Shown here in pieces: positions 25,240 through 32,389 of a stretch of 35,253 nt of DNA. A program made the translations under genes and the position numbers. Origin of the DNA: an uncultured Clostridiaceae bacterium (GTDB lineage: Bacteria; Bacillota; Clostridia; TANB77; CAG-508). The stretch spans positions 1 to 35,253 of the forward strand of contig CANRSN010000021.1 in assembly GCA_947642455.1 (NCBI GenBank). Direction: 5' to 3'. Every line of letters begins with the position of its first letter. Within the stretch, counting starts at the first letter, position 1. The notes under the pieces were generated by a model. That model ran no database searches. It had not been told where the DNA came from and saw nothing but the letters and a program-made list of their open reading frames with translations.

Positions 25240-26001
25240 TTGAATAAAGAAGATGTAATCAAAAACAAAAATGAAGCAATAAAAATGATGACAGATTATT
25301 TAGATAATTGCTTAGCAATAGATGATAATTCTAATATAAAGAAAGTTAATCTAATTTCATATTGGCAAAAAGATTATATAAATTATATTAAAGATGAAAA
25401 AAATTTTAATCCTATAAATTTAAAGACATATGAAAGAGGAGATATAATTAAAGTAAATTTAGGCTTTAATATTGGAAGTGAATTAGGTGGATTGCATTAT
25501 TGCGTTGTTATAGATAAGAAAAATAATAGAAATTCGCCAGTAGTTACAGTAATTCCATTATCATCTCAAAAGATAGATATTATTAATAAAAATTCTATAA
25601 TGCTAGGAAATGATATTTATAATAAATTAGTAGAAAAATCAGATAAATTGCTTGCAGATAGTAAAATAGAAATAGAAGAAAATAAAAATAAGTTACTAAT
25701 TGAAACTAAAAAACTAACACAAAATAATGCAACATCAGATGAAATTTATTTAAAAACCAGTGAACTAAACAATAATATAACAGAAGCATATAAAAAATTA
25801 GAGTTAGCCGAAAAAATAAATAAAGAAGTTCAAAAAATGAAATTCGGAAGTATTGCTATAATAAATCAAATAAGAGTAATTAGTAAACAAAGAATTTATG
25901 ATCCAAAAACGGAATTTGATATATTATCAGGAATAAAATTATCTAATGAAAATTTAGATTTGATAGATGAAAAAATTAGAAAAATGTTTATAAAAAATTG
26001 A
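25240..26001 (+). CDS. PemK/MazF-like toxin-family protein with coiled-coil insert
   Basis: 253 residues, apparently intact. The MazF/PemK barrel starts at YERGDIIKVNLGFNIGSELG (64-83), followed by GLHYCVVIDKKNN and SPVVTVIPLSS, and ends with GSIAIINQIRVISKQRIYD (203-221). Between them, residues ~125-198 are a Lys/Glu-rich coiled coil, and ~60 helical residues precede the barrel, so the protein is over twice the size of a classic MazF (~110 aa). No antitoxin-like gene is adjacent. It may be a self-restrained or orphan mRNA interferase, or a domesticated relative. TTG 25240 start with AGAGG 8 nt upstream; own promoter. Confidence 0.75.
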   Translation: MNKEDVIKNKNEAIKMMTDYLDNCLAIDDNSNIKKVNLISYWQKDYINYIKDEKNFNPINLKTYERGDIIKVNLGFNIGSELGGLHYCVVIDKKNNRNSPVVTVIPLSSQKIDIINKNSIMLGNDIYNKLVEKSDKLLADSKIEIEENKNKLLIETKKLTQNNATSDEIYLKTSELNNNITEAYKKLELAEKINKEVQKMKFGSIAIINQIRVISKQRIYDPKTEFDILSGIKLSNENLDLIDEKIRKMFIKN

Positions 26002-26010
26002 GTATTTTTC

Positions 26011-26090
26011 TTGACTAAAGTACATAATATATATTATAATGTATTTATAATACATTTGCCGTGCAATATATTTTATATTGTGTACCGGCA
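26011..26090 (+). promoter_or_regulatory. promoter and structured leader of the broken GNAT gene
   Basis: TTGACT (26011-26016), 18-bp spacer, TATAAT (26035-26040). The transcript would begin with a hairpin: TGCCG (26057-26061) with CGGCA (26086-26090) and CAATATA (26064-26070) with TATATTG (26074-26080). The leader may once have regulated the gene that is now decayed. Confidence 0.5.
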
Positions 26091-26133
26091 CGAAAGAATA
26101 CACGTTCCTCGTATATAAATATGGGGAATTTAT

Positions 26134-26331
26134 ATTTTAAAGGAAGATATAGAAAAGTTTATTATAGACAAAGATAATTATTGTTTTATAGGAATGAGTG
26201 AAAATAAAGTAGTTGCACTTTTATATGGTTATGGAATGTTAAGACCAAATGGAAAATCAATGTTTTAAATACATTCAGTTGATGTTATTTTAGAATACCA
26301 AAATATTAGTAAAAGTTTAGAAGAGGTGTGA
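26134..26331 (+). pseudogene. GNAT acetyltransferase fragment
   Basis: An open frame without a start reads YCFIGMSENKVVALLYGYGM, LRPNGKSMF, then an in-frame TAA, then IHSVDVILEYQN and a stop. This matches GNAT proteins of the aminoglycoside 3-N-acetyltransferase I type, in which a MF(Y/F)IHSVDV block precedes the acetyl-CoA loop. That loop (QxxGxG/A) and the C-terminus are missing. An internal stop plus truncation make it dead. Confidence 0.6.
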
Positions 26332-26334
26332 TAG

Positions 26335-26932
26335 ATGGTAAAAGTTCTATTTACAGGGGGATCTGGTGCTCGGAAAGACAAGTATAATTGAATATCTAAA
26401 AAAATATTTTGAAAATAAAGGCTATGATGTATTTATAGTAAATGAAGTTCCTACAATGCTTTTAAATAATGGTTTCAACTCCAAAAGATGTGGAAAATTA
26501 AATTTTTTAGAACTAATTGCAAAAATTGAATTATCTTTAGGAAATATTTTAGAAAAGGAAGCTAATGACTCTATAAATGAAAATAAAATAATGTTTTGGG
26601 ATAAATGTCCGATAGATAATTTAGCTTTTATTGACAGAGATGAATTAGATATTATGCTAAAAAAATTAAATACTTCTTATAGTGAAATTATAAATTCATA
26701 TGATTTAATCATTCATTTAGAAACAATAGCAAAAGATTATCCAGAGTTATATACTAATGAAACTAATAAAAATAGAACTTTAGATAAAGATTTAGCTATT
26801 AAGCGAAATGATAGATTATTAAAAGCTTATAATGACTGTACTAAAAGAGTTATTATTAATTGTTATAAAGATATAAAAGATAAACAAGAAAAGGTTATAG
26901 AAGAAATAGAGAAAATATTAGCTAATAGTTAG
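26335..26932 (+). pseudogene. P-loop kinase/ATPase with a one-base frameshift in the P-loop
   Basis: ATG 26335 behind AGAGGTG starts MVKVLFTGGSGA and then runs out of frame. Skipping one base (about C26371) gives GKTSIIEYLKKYFENKGYD and an open frame of 198 residues to 26932. The restored Walker A is GGSGAGKTS, and WDKCPIDNLAFID is Walker-B-like. This is an AAA_28/NadR-type kinase fold. The only damage is one base, so it is either a very recent mutation or a sequencing/assembly error. An annotation starting at GTG 26366 would lose half of the P-loop. Confidence 0.75.
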
Positions 26933-27140
26933 AGGAAAATTAATATTATAAATAGCAAGTATTCTGTTACTAAAAACATCTAACTAAAATCTAACCAAAG
27001 TAAGAATAATTTACAAAATAGCCTAAAATTTTATAAATATTCATACTACTAAAATTTATCAAAAAAATGTCAAAAATCATTGCAATTTCAAGACTTTAAA
27101 GTTACTTAATATACCCTAAAAAATTTCAAAAGATTTTTAG

Positions 27141-27302
27141 ATGAACACATGTGGAATGTGTAGCAGTGCTACAACTAAAGCAAGACATGTAATGCTTGAT
27201 TTTGATATGGTTTTAGAGATTATAACTTTTGAAGAAAAAGGCAGATTTCGAAAAGAAAAACATCAAAATCTAGGCATTTCAGATGTTAAGAAGAATTTAT
27301 AA
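27141..27302 (+). CDS. small hypothetical protein (53 aa)
   Basis: ATG 27141 encodes MNTCGMCSSATTKARHVM, then LDFDMVLEIITFEEKG and a basic tail. No clear ribosome site. Its N-terminal DNA (27146-27177) resembles 34985-35017 in the second element, where CGMLLGAISKEL is encoded in the matching frame, so these may be remnants of a common element gene. The preceding gap 26933-27140 holds nothing recognisable. Confidence 0.3.
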   Translation: MNTCGMCSSATTKARHVMLDFDMVLEIITFEEKGRFRKEKHQNLGISDVKKNL

Positions 27303-27329
27303 AAATGAGTTATAGAGAATCTTTATAAA

Positions 27330-27367
27330 ATAGGTGTCAGTAGATATATGCTGATGTCTATTTTTTT
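27330..27367 (+). terminator. intrinsic terminator
   Basis: ATAGGTGTCAG (27330-27340) pairs with CTGATGTCTAT (27351-27361) using three consecutive wobble pairs, followed by seven T. Confidence 0.7.
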
Positions 27368-27499
27368 GTCCTATACATTTGCAAAATAATTCTAATCTCC
27401 AATAAAAATAATATAAAGAGTAAATAAACTCGTTATCACTCGCTCTTGACATTATTTCTATTGGAGATTTTGTGGCAATTAAGCAAATGTAAGGATAAA
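27366..27499. repeat. ~134-bp long inverted repeat, MITE-like
   Basis: The left arm (TACATTTGC... AATCTCCAAT... AATAAT) and right arm (ATTATT... ATTGGAGATT... GCAAATGTA) are complementary over ~50 bp with small bulges, around a loop with GAGT/ACTC at 27418-27440. No coding content and no obvious target duplication. It sits where a 2-hydroxyacid dehydrogenase gene has lost its 5' part, so it may mark the rearrangement. Confidence 0.55.
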
Positions 27500-27514
27500 T
27501 ATGTTTTGTAAATA

Positions 27515-27697
27515 TTGGCAAAACACTATGAAAAATTGTTAATTTGTGATATAAATAAAGAAAATTATAAAGACTTATTAAATACAAAAAGAAATAATGT
27601 AATAGTAACGCCACATATAGCAGGAGTAACAAAAGAGGCAATAAAAAGAATGGATGTCGAACTAGCAAATAGTATAAATGAATATTTAGAAAAGTAA
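27515..27697 (+). pseudogene. 2-hydroxyacid dehydrogenase, C-terminal fragment
   Basis: The last ~35 residues, NVIVTPHIAGVTKEAIKRMD and VELANSINEYLEK, are the typical C-terminal end of D-isomer-specific 2-hydroxyacid dehydrogenases (TPHIAG with its conserved His). The NAD-binding domain is absent, and the first codons after TTG 27515 look unrelated, with no ribosome site. A severed gene end. Confidence 0.7.
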
Positions 27698-27698
27698 A

Positions 27699-27806
27699 AT
27701 TATAGAACTATGGGAAGTATTGGATAGCAAAGGAAATCCAACAGGAGAAATAACAGTTAATTATGGATATATACCAAATACAATAAGTGAGATGGAGAGG
27801 AACTAG
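27699..27806 (+). pseudogene. NUDIX hydrolase, N-terminal fragment
   Basis: IIELWEVLDSKGNPTGEI resembles the start of small NUDIX hydrolases (ELWDVYDxxGNxTG). The frame ends at 27804-27806 before the Nudix box. It directly abuts the pyrophosphatase fragment, so a deletion joined the two. Confidence 0.5.
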
Positions 27807-27997
27807 ATTGTTATATATTAGGAATTTTTGAACCAATAGAAAGTTTTACAGGAAAATGTATAGCAATAATACATAGATTAAATGATAATGATGATAAATT
27901 AGTTTTAGTACCAGAAGATAAAAAATATGCAGATGATGAAATTTGAGCATTGACAGAATTTCAAGAAAGATTTTTTGAAAGTACGATTATTAGCTAA
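27806..27997 (+). pseudogene. inorganic pyrophosphatase-like C-terminal fragment with internal stop
   Basis: DCYILGIFEPIESFTGKCIA, IIHRLNDNDDKLVLVP, then DDEI, an in-frame TGA at 27944-27946, then ALTEFQERFFESTIIS. It matches the C-terminal part of soluble inorganic pyrophosphatase-like proteins (the stop replaces a residue in DDEIxALTEFQERFF). The 5' half is missing. Confidence 0.65.
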
Positions 27998-28018
27998 TAT
28001 AGATGGAGGAAAAATAAT

Positions 28019-28123
28019 ATGAATTATAGTTATTTAATAGGAATTAATAATATTGAAAAATTAAAACAGAATAATTTTGAAATTAAATCATTATGTTATA
28101 ATTCATGTAAATTAGAAATATAA
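28019..28123 (+). CDS. small ORF (34 aa), possibly a truncated gene start
   Basis: ATG 28019 with GGAGGAA upstream encodes MNYSYLIGINNIEKLKQNN, FEIKSLCYNSCKLEI. It is too short to assign. It may be the preserved start of a longer lost gene. It ends 11 bp before the GNAT gene. Confidence 0.3.
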   Translation: MNYSYLIGINNIEKLKQNNFEIKSLCYNSCKLEI

Positions 28124-28134
28124 GAGGATAAAAA

Positions 28135-28389
28135 ATGATTAATATTAAATTTATAAAAAAAGAAAATAGAGCAGTTGCTTATGATGATGAAATTGAAATT
28201 GGTGAATGTAAATTTAAAGAAGTGGGAGATATGTGGAATATACTTCATACTGGAGTAGATAGCAAATATCAAGGACAAGGTATTGCAAAAAGATTAGTAA
28301 AATGTGTTATTGAAAATGCAGAAAACTTCAGTAAAAATCTTATTGCAGAATGTTCCTATGCTAAAAAATTAGTAGAGAAAAATAAATAA
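28135..28389 (+). CDS. small GNAT-type N-acetyltransferase (PF14542-like)
   Basis: 84 residues, near full length for the minimal GNAT family (YjdJ-like, ~90 aa). The acetyl-CoA loop is YQGQGIAKRLVK (~63-74), preceded by WNILHTGVDSKYQGQG and followed by the LIAECSYAKKLVEKNK end seen in this family. Substrate unknown. ATG 28135 with AGAGGA upstream. Start of a short apparent operon with the flavodoxin gene, 16 bp on. One of the few intact cargo genes. Confidence 0.8.
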   Translation: MINIKFIKKENRAVAYDDEIEIGECKFKEVGDMWNILHTGVDSKYQGQGIAKRLVKCVIENAENFSKNLIAECSYAKKLVEKNK

Positions 28390-28405
28390 TAGGAGGAAAA
28401 ATAAC

Positions 28406-28879
28406 TTGAATACTTTAATTATTTATGCTAGTAAAACTGGGACAACAGAAAAATGTGCTGACCAAATAAATAAACAGTTAAAAAATTCTAAAATGGTAAA
28501 TATATTAGATCAAAATGAAGATATAAATAGATATGATTTAATTGTGATAGGTACTCCAATTAGAATGGGAATGATAGATAAAAGAATAAAAAAATTTTTA
28601 ATTAGTAATATTGAAAGTTTGAAATCAAAAAAAGTAGCATATTTTATTTGTTGTGGCTTTAATGAAAATTGGAAAAGTTATTATGAACAAAATATTCCAA
28701 AAGATTTGCTAGATAATGCAATTATTTATGATACTTTTGGAGGAGAAATGGATTTACAAAAACAAAAAGGTTTTGACAAATTTATTACAAAGATGGTAAG
28801 CAAGAATACAGATAAAAACAAAGAGATAAAAATATTAAACGAAAATATTGAAAGATTTATAAAATTGCTAGATGAGTGA
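28406..28879 (+). CDS. flavodoxin domain protein
   Basis: 157 residues. The FMN phosphate loop YASKTGTTEKCA (residues 7-18) and IVIGTPIRMGMID (~48-60) are typical of flavodoxin-like proteins of the protoporphyrinogen oxidase (HemG)/Flavodoxin_5 type, and AYFICCGFNEN follows. It probably binds FMN and acts in cytoplasmic electron transfer. TTG 28406 lies 9 nt after AGGAGG. Intact, co-directional with the GNAT gene. Confidence 0.85.
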   Translation: MNTLIIYASKTGTTEKCADQINKQLKNSKMVNILDQNEDINRYDLIVIGTPIRMGMIDKRIKKFLISNIESLKSKKVAYFICCGFNENWKSYYEQNIPKDLLDNAIIYDTFGGEMDLQKQKGFDKFITKMVSKNTDKNKEIKILNENIERFIKLLDE

Positions 28880-28911
28880 TAAATTACAATCTATCAAGGA
28901 GGAATAATAGT

Positions 28912-29160
28912 TTGAATGAAAAAGAAAAAATGTTAGCAGGAGAATTATATGATGCTAACTATAATGAAAATCTAATAAAAGAGAGATATTGGGTAAAAGA
29001 TAAATGCTATGATTATAATCAATTAAGACCATCAAATCATAAAGAAAAAGAAAATATCATAAAAGAAATCTTGGAAAAAACAGGAAGTGCTGTAAATAAA
29101 GATATACCATCAAATGTTGTAGCAGTTGGAAATCCTGGCAAAGTAATAAAACAATTATAA
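28912..29160 (+). pseudogene. maltose/sugar O-acetyltransferase with its middle deleted
   Basis: TTG 28912 (AAGGAGG 9 nt upstream) opens MNEKEKMLAGELYDANYNEN, the Mac N-terminal domain of maltose O-acetyltransferases. At about residue 58 it jumps in frame to SAVNKDIPSNVVAVGNPGKV, the C-terminal end of the same family. The whole left-handed beta helix with the catalytic His (~100 residues) is missing. 82 residues instead of ~185. An in-frame internal deletion; enzymatically dead. Confidence 0.8.
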
Positions 29161-29209
29161 CAAGAAATTACAAGTTATAGAAATGAATAAAATAGCAGAC
29201 AAAATTCTG

Positions 29210-29530
29210 CTATTTTTGATTTTCACGATATTCATTTCCCCATTCAACCATAGAATCTAATATAGGTTTTAAACTAAAACCAGTATCAGATAAAGAATAT
29301 TCAACTTTAGGTGGAACTTCTGCATATACTTTTCTTAAAATAAGACCAGAAGTTTCCATTTGCCTTAAATTATTAGTTAATACCTTTTGAGTAATACCAG
29401 ATAGAGATTTTTTTAATTCTCCAAATCTTTTTGTTCCAGTTAGTAAATCTCTAATAATTAAAACTTTCCATTTATCTCCAATTAAGCTTATTGTTATTTC
29501 AACAGGACAAGCAGGTAATTCTGTTTTCAT
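29210..29530 (-). CDS. HxlR family transcriptional regulator
   Basis: 106 residues, a winged-helix HxlR protein: PACPVEITISLIGDKWKVLI, RFGELKKSLSGITQKVLTNN, then LRQMETSGLI. Cys8 in the CPVE motif is the position used for redox/electrophile sensing by relatives such as HypR and YodB. ATG 29530 is chosen because GGAGGT lies 8 nt upstream; the earlier ATG 29545 overlaps that site. It is divergent from the MBL-fold gene at 29913, a common pairing, so it probably controls that gene. Confidence 0.9.
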   Translation of the reverse strand: MKTELPACPVEITISLIGDKWKVLIIRDLLTGTKRFGELKKSLSGITQKVLTNNLRQMETSGLILRKVYAEVPPKVEYSLSDTGFSLKPILDSMVEWGNEYRENQK

Positions 29531-29815
29531 AAATTCAACCTCCATAAAAGGAGTATATCAATAAAATTATAAAAAGTAAATAGATATAATACTAGAAAGC
29601 CAATAATAGTATAAAATAATATAGTAGTATTTTAAAAGAATATAAGCAATAAAAAAATTTCAAAATTTTTTATTCTATGTAAGCTATAAAAATACACAAA
29701 AGTATCTCCTAGGAAACTATGCCACTTTAAAGTGCCTACTTTACAATGGAAAAATATTCTATTACAATGATTACAGAAATTCAAAAATAGAGTAGCTACT
29801 AAATTTCAAAAGATT
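29531..29815. other. non-coding region between HxlR and the structured repeat
   Basis: AT-rich, no intact frame. AAAAAAATTTCAAAATTTTTTATT at 29651 onward contains an A/T inverted repeat that could terminate transcription. TATAAT-like boxes at 29586 and 29612 may serve the divergent genes. Nothing else recognised. Confidence 0.35.
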
Positions 29816-29874
29816 ATAAGAACCTCACCCACTACACAATCAAATATTGTGAGTGAGGTTCCGAGAACCTTGTT
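29816..29874 (+). repeat. structured ~59-bp repeat, copy A
   Basis: It starts ATAAGAACCT and ends GAGAACCTTGTT. It folds by ACCTCAC (29822-29828) with GTGAGGT (29853-29859) and CACAAT (29835-29840) with ATTGTG (29846-29851). Copy B at 31040-31099 has the same frame of conserved ends, and its stems differ by compensating changes. It lies in the leader of the MBL-fold gene. Confidence 0.6.
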
Positions 29875-29912
29875 GCTTACGCAATAATAAAAATAATTGG
29901 AGGTATTTAGTT

Positions 29913-30707
29913 ATGGAATCAAAAAGAATTGATTTAAAAAAAGGATTTGTAGAAGTATATGATTTTGGAGAAATAAAATTACACAGTTATCAAACAAACG
30001 ATTTAATGTATGATGAAAGTTATATTTTAGAAAATAAGGATAATGTATTATTAGTAGAGTTCCCAGCATTTTATGATAATTTACGAGAATTTGAAGAATA
30101 TGTAAAAGGACTAAATAAAAATATAGTAGGAAAAGTATTTTCAGACCATCCAAATGGAGGAACAATTTTCAAAGATGTAAAAGGTTATGCATCAGTTGGT
30201 ACAATTAAATCAATGAAAGAAGGAACAATAAACGGATTAGTTACTGGATTTGAAACAGCATTTGGAGGAACATTTGCAAAAGAATATCACGAAATAACAG
30301 ATATATTAAAAGATAATAAAGTAAATATAGGTGGATTTGAATTAAATATAACATATCATGATGAAAATATTGAAATAGAGTTCCCACAAATAGGATGTGT
30401 ATATACACACATGTTAGGACACGATTGTCATTCAATAGTTGCAGGGGCAGGTCATGCAAATGTAATTATTGAACAATTAAAAGGTTATAAAGCAAAAGGA
30501 TATAATTTAGTTTTATCAAGTCATTACACACCAGAAACTTTAAAAGATGTTGATACAAAAATAGCATATTTAGAAGAATTAAAAATATTAGCAAATGTGA
30601 GTCACAATATTGATGATTTTAAAGATAAAGTAAAAGCAAAATACCCAGAATATAGTGGATTAAACTATTTAGATATGACAGCAGGATTTTTCTTTCCACA
30701 AAACTAA
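29913..30707 (+). CDS. MBL-fold metallo-hydrolase-like protein without the metal motif
   Basis: 264 residues resembling metallo-beta-lactamase-fold hydrolases: DESYILENKDNVLLVEFPAF at the start, FSDHPNGGTIF where the HxHxDH motif would be, CHSIVAGAGHANVIIEQL, and SSHYTPETLKDVDTKIAYLE. The canonical zinc-binding HxHxDH is absent. Only isolated His/Asp residues remain, so the metal site is altered or lost as in some atypical family members. ATG 29913 with TTGGAGG upstream. Intact, divergent from the HxlR regulator, with a structured repeat in its leader. The substrate cannot be predicted. Confidence 0.7.
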   Translation: MESKRIDLKKGFVEVYDFGEIKLHSYQTNDLMYDESYILENKDNVLLVEFPAFYDNLREFEEYVKGLNKNIVGKVFSDHPNGGTIFKDVKGYASVGTIKSMKEGTINGLVTGFETAFGGTFAKEYHEITDILKDNKVNIGGFELNITYHDENIEIEFPQIGCVYTHMLGHDCHSIVAGAGHANVIIEQLKGYKAKGYNLVLSSHYTPETLKDVDTKIAYLEELKILANVSHNIDDFKDKVKAKYPEYSGLNYLDMTAGFFFPQN

Positions 30708-30779
30708 TTAACAAATAAAGTCAAGGATTGCATAGTAAATTTTGCAATCCTTTATCTATAATATGAGGAGATGATTATT

Positions 30780-31106
30780 TTGGAAAAATTAGATTTTTTA
30801 ATAGAGTATTTATTAAAAGAAAATAAAGAATTAAAAGTAGAAAAAATGCGTACAAACATAGAAGATAAAAAGAATTTATGGAGAAGTTTGTGTAATATAA
30901 GAGATACAAAGCCAATTTCTAATGAATATCTACAAATAGAAAAAGAATATTTACAAGAAGAATTAAAGAATAAGTCTATTACTAAAGTAGGAGATATAAA
31001 ACCAATTTCAGATAGTATAGAAGAATCTAATTTACAAAATAAGAACCTGACCCACCAAAACAATCGAAGATTGTTGGTGGGTACCCCAGAACCTTGTTAT
31101 CTATAA
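30780..31106 (+). pseudogene. protein-ADP-ribose hydrolase (macrodomain), N-terminal fragment
   Basis: TTG 30780 (GAGGAG upstream) encodes MEKLDFLIEYLLKENKEL, KKNLWRSLCNIRDTKPIS, then EYLQEELKNKSITKVGDIKP. This is the N-terminal extension of the SirTM-linked macrodomain ADP-ribosyl hydrolases, in which these residues lead into the macrodomain. At ~31040 the coding sequence is replaced by copy B of the structured repeat, which supplies a meaningless tail (THQNNRRLLVGTPEPCYL). The whole macrodomain is gone. The next segment is a sirtuin fragment, so a deletion across two operon genes is likely. Confidence 0.7.
31040..31099 (+). repeat. structured ~60-bp repeat, copy B
   Basis: ATAAGAACCT ... 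CAGAACCTTGTT, folding by ACCCACC (31051-31057) with GGTGGGT (31077-31083) and ACAAT (31061-31065) with ATTGT (31071-31075) around loop CGAAG. It lies exactly between the macrodomain and sirtuin fragments, so it is either an insertion or a scar-associated element. Confidence 0.6.
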
Positions 31107-31398
31107 ATCTGGATTTGATAAAGAAAAAATATTTGCTACACAAGGAAGTTATAGATATATTCAATGTAGTCAGGCTTGTCATAACAAAATATATGATGCG
31201 AAAGATTTAATAAAAGAAATGATAGAAAAAACAAAGGATTGTAAAATTCCATTTGAAGAAATGGTACATCAAAACAATAATTGGAATTTAGTACGAATTA
31301 ATAAGGATAATAGTAATACATTTTTAGATATTGAAGATAAAAGTATAGCAATTGAAGATGATATAAAGAAAGTAATAGAAGTAATATCACAGTTATAA
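31102..31398 (+). pseudogene. SirTM-class sirtuin (ADP-ribosyltransferase), internally deleted fragment
   Basis: An open frame with no start: YKSGFDKEKIFATQGSYRYI, QCSQACHNKIYDAKDLIKEM, EKTKDCKIP, then PFEEMVHQNNNWNLVRINKD and SIAIEDDIKKVIEVI. It matches the macrodomain-linked sirtuins (FATQGDYGxFQCSxxCH at the zinc region; the NAD-site end with LIRINKD and the I.DDIxxVI C-terminus). About 60-70 residues between CKIP and PFEEM are missing, and the N-terminal Rossmann half is lost. SirTM normally ADP-ribosylates a GcvH-like protein in an operon with the macrodomain hydrolase. Confidence 0.7.
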
Positions 31399-31399
31399 T

Positions 31400-31814
31400 A
31401 TATAAAAATTATTATAGTGAATGGCGAATGAATAGAATACATGAAGGATTTGCATATTCAAGGAATCCATTATTTCAAAACAATGTTTCAAAGGTAAGTT
31501 TAAAACCAGAAGACGTAGACTGCTTAATGTTTTGCTCTAAAAATTATAAGTCTATGCTAAAAAATATGAAACAAATAAATGAAAAGTATAGAATTATATG
31601 TCATTATACAATAACAGCTTATGATACTTGTTTAAATGGATGTAAATATTGTTATGCCAATAAAAGACCAGATTTAGCAAAAGAAATTGTAAAATTACAT
31701 GATAAAAATTCACCACTGTTATTAGGAAATATAAGAGAAACAGATAAAATTACAGAATCAAAGGTTATAAGTTTGATTATTGAGGATAAAGGAAAACAGA
31801 TAAGTTTGATTTAA
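31400..31814 (+). pseudogene. DUF1848 family protein with lost ends and middle
   Basis: NYYSEWRMNRIHEGFAYSRN, KVSLKPEDVDCLMFCSKNYK and KYRIICHYTITAYD are from the N-terminal half of DUF1848. The frame then jumps to TCLNGCKYCYANKRP, the family's C-terminal Cys cluster (iron-sulfur-like CxxxCxxC), and HDKNSPLLLGNI. Full-length members are ~300 residues. The first ~15 codons and ~120 residues of the middle are absent. ATG 31428 is not a real start (no ribosome site; upstream YYSEW is native sequence). Dead. Confidence 0.75.
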
Positions 31815-31956
31815 AATAGATATATAAAGTAAAACACAAATTTTATGGGTAGATTTTGAATTTGCTTTTTAATTATATAGACAGATATTAGCAAGAAATA
31901 TCGGGTATAATAAATCTTTTTGAGTTAAAATTTATTTAGGAACTGAAAGGAGAAAA

Positions 31957-32073
31957 AGTTATGAATTTAAATTTATATTAAAAACACAAAGGGATATAGC
32001 AAGGTCATTAGAAATATCGATATCTTACATTAACAAAATATTTCAAGAACTTATAAAGTTAAATGTTTTATAA
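31957..32073 (+). pseudogene. winged-helix regulatory domain fragment
   Basis: SYEFKFILKTQRDIARSLEI, SISYINKIFQELIKLNVL: a short helix-turn-helix like those at the N-terminus of some nucleotidyltransferases and MarR-type proteins. A nearby ATG 31961 with AAAGGAG upstream reads out of this frame for six codons only. It is broken at its start and followed by decayed sequence to 32200. Confidence 0.4.
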
Positions 32074-32212
32074 AAAATAAAGAATGGAAAATATAGTTTA
32101 ACTATTTAGAAAAAAGGGAAATAAAACGGAATTGAATATATAAAAATCTCATCATATAATGTACTAAAAGTTTTAAATAAAACATAGTATTAAAAGAAAG
32201 TTGGTGAGAATT

Positions 32213-32389
32213 TTGAAAAAGAGTTTGAATATTACATTTATTAATCCTAATACAGAAGAGCAAATAGTACAAGCATTCGCTGGAGTTCTTGCTTATAATC
32301 TAGCTGAGAATGATGAAAAAATAAAATTTGATTACAACAATTCAAATGCTCATCAAAATTCTCACGAAGAAATAGAAGATGAATTGTAA
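32213..32389 (+). CDS. small hypothetical protein (58 aa)
   Basis: TTG 32213 with GGTGAG upstream encodes MKKSLNITFINPNTEEQIVQ, AFAGVLAYNLAENDEK and an acidic tail ending EIEDEL. An in-frame TTG 32201 and GTG 32204 are alternative starts. It overlaps the next gene by 11 bp, so the two are probably translationally coupled. I do not know the function. Its position just before the recombinase suggests a core element gene. Confidence 0.55.
   Translation: MKKSLNITFINPNTEEQIVQAFAGVLAYNLAENDEKIKFDYNNSNAHQNSHEEIEDEL

Noticed and set aside
26366-26932. Intact kinase gene starting at GTG 26366
   Set aside because: That start cuts through the P-loop. ATG 26335 with a ribosome site is the true start and is separated by a one-base shift.
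29816-31099. CRISPR array or group II intron ends for the two structured repeats
   Set aside because: There are only two copies 1.2 kb apart, with no regular spacers, cas genes or reverse transcriptase nearby. The hairpins differ from direct CRISPR repeats.
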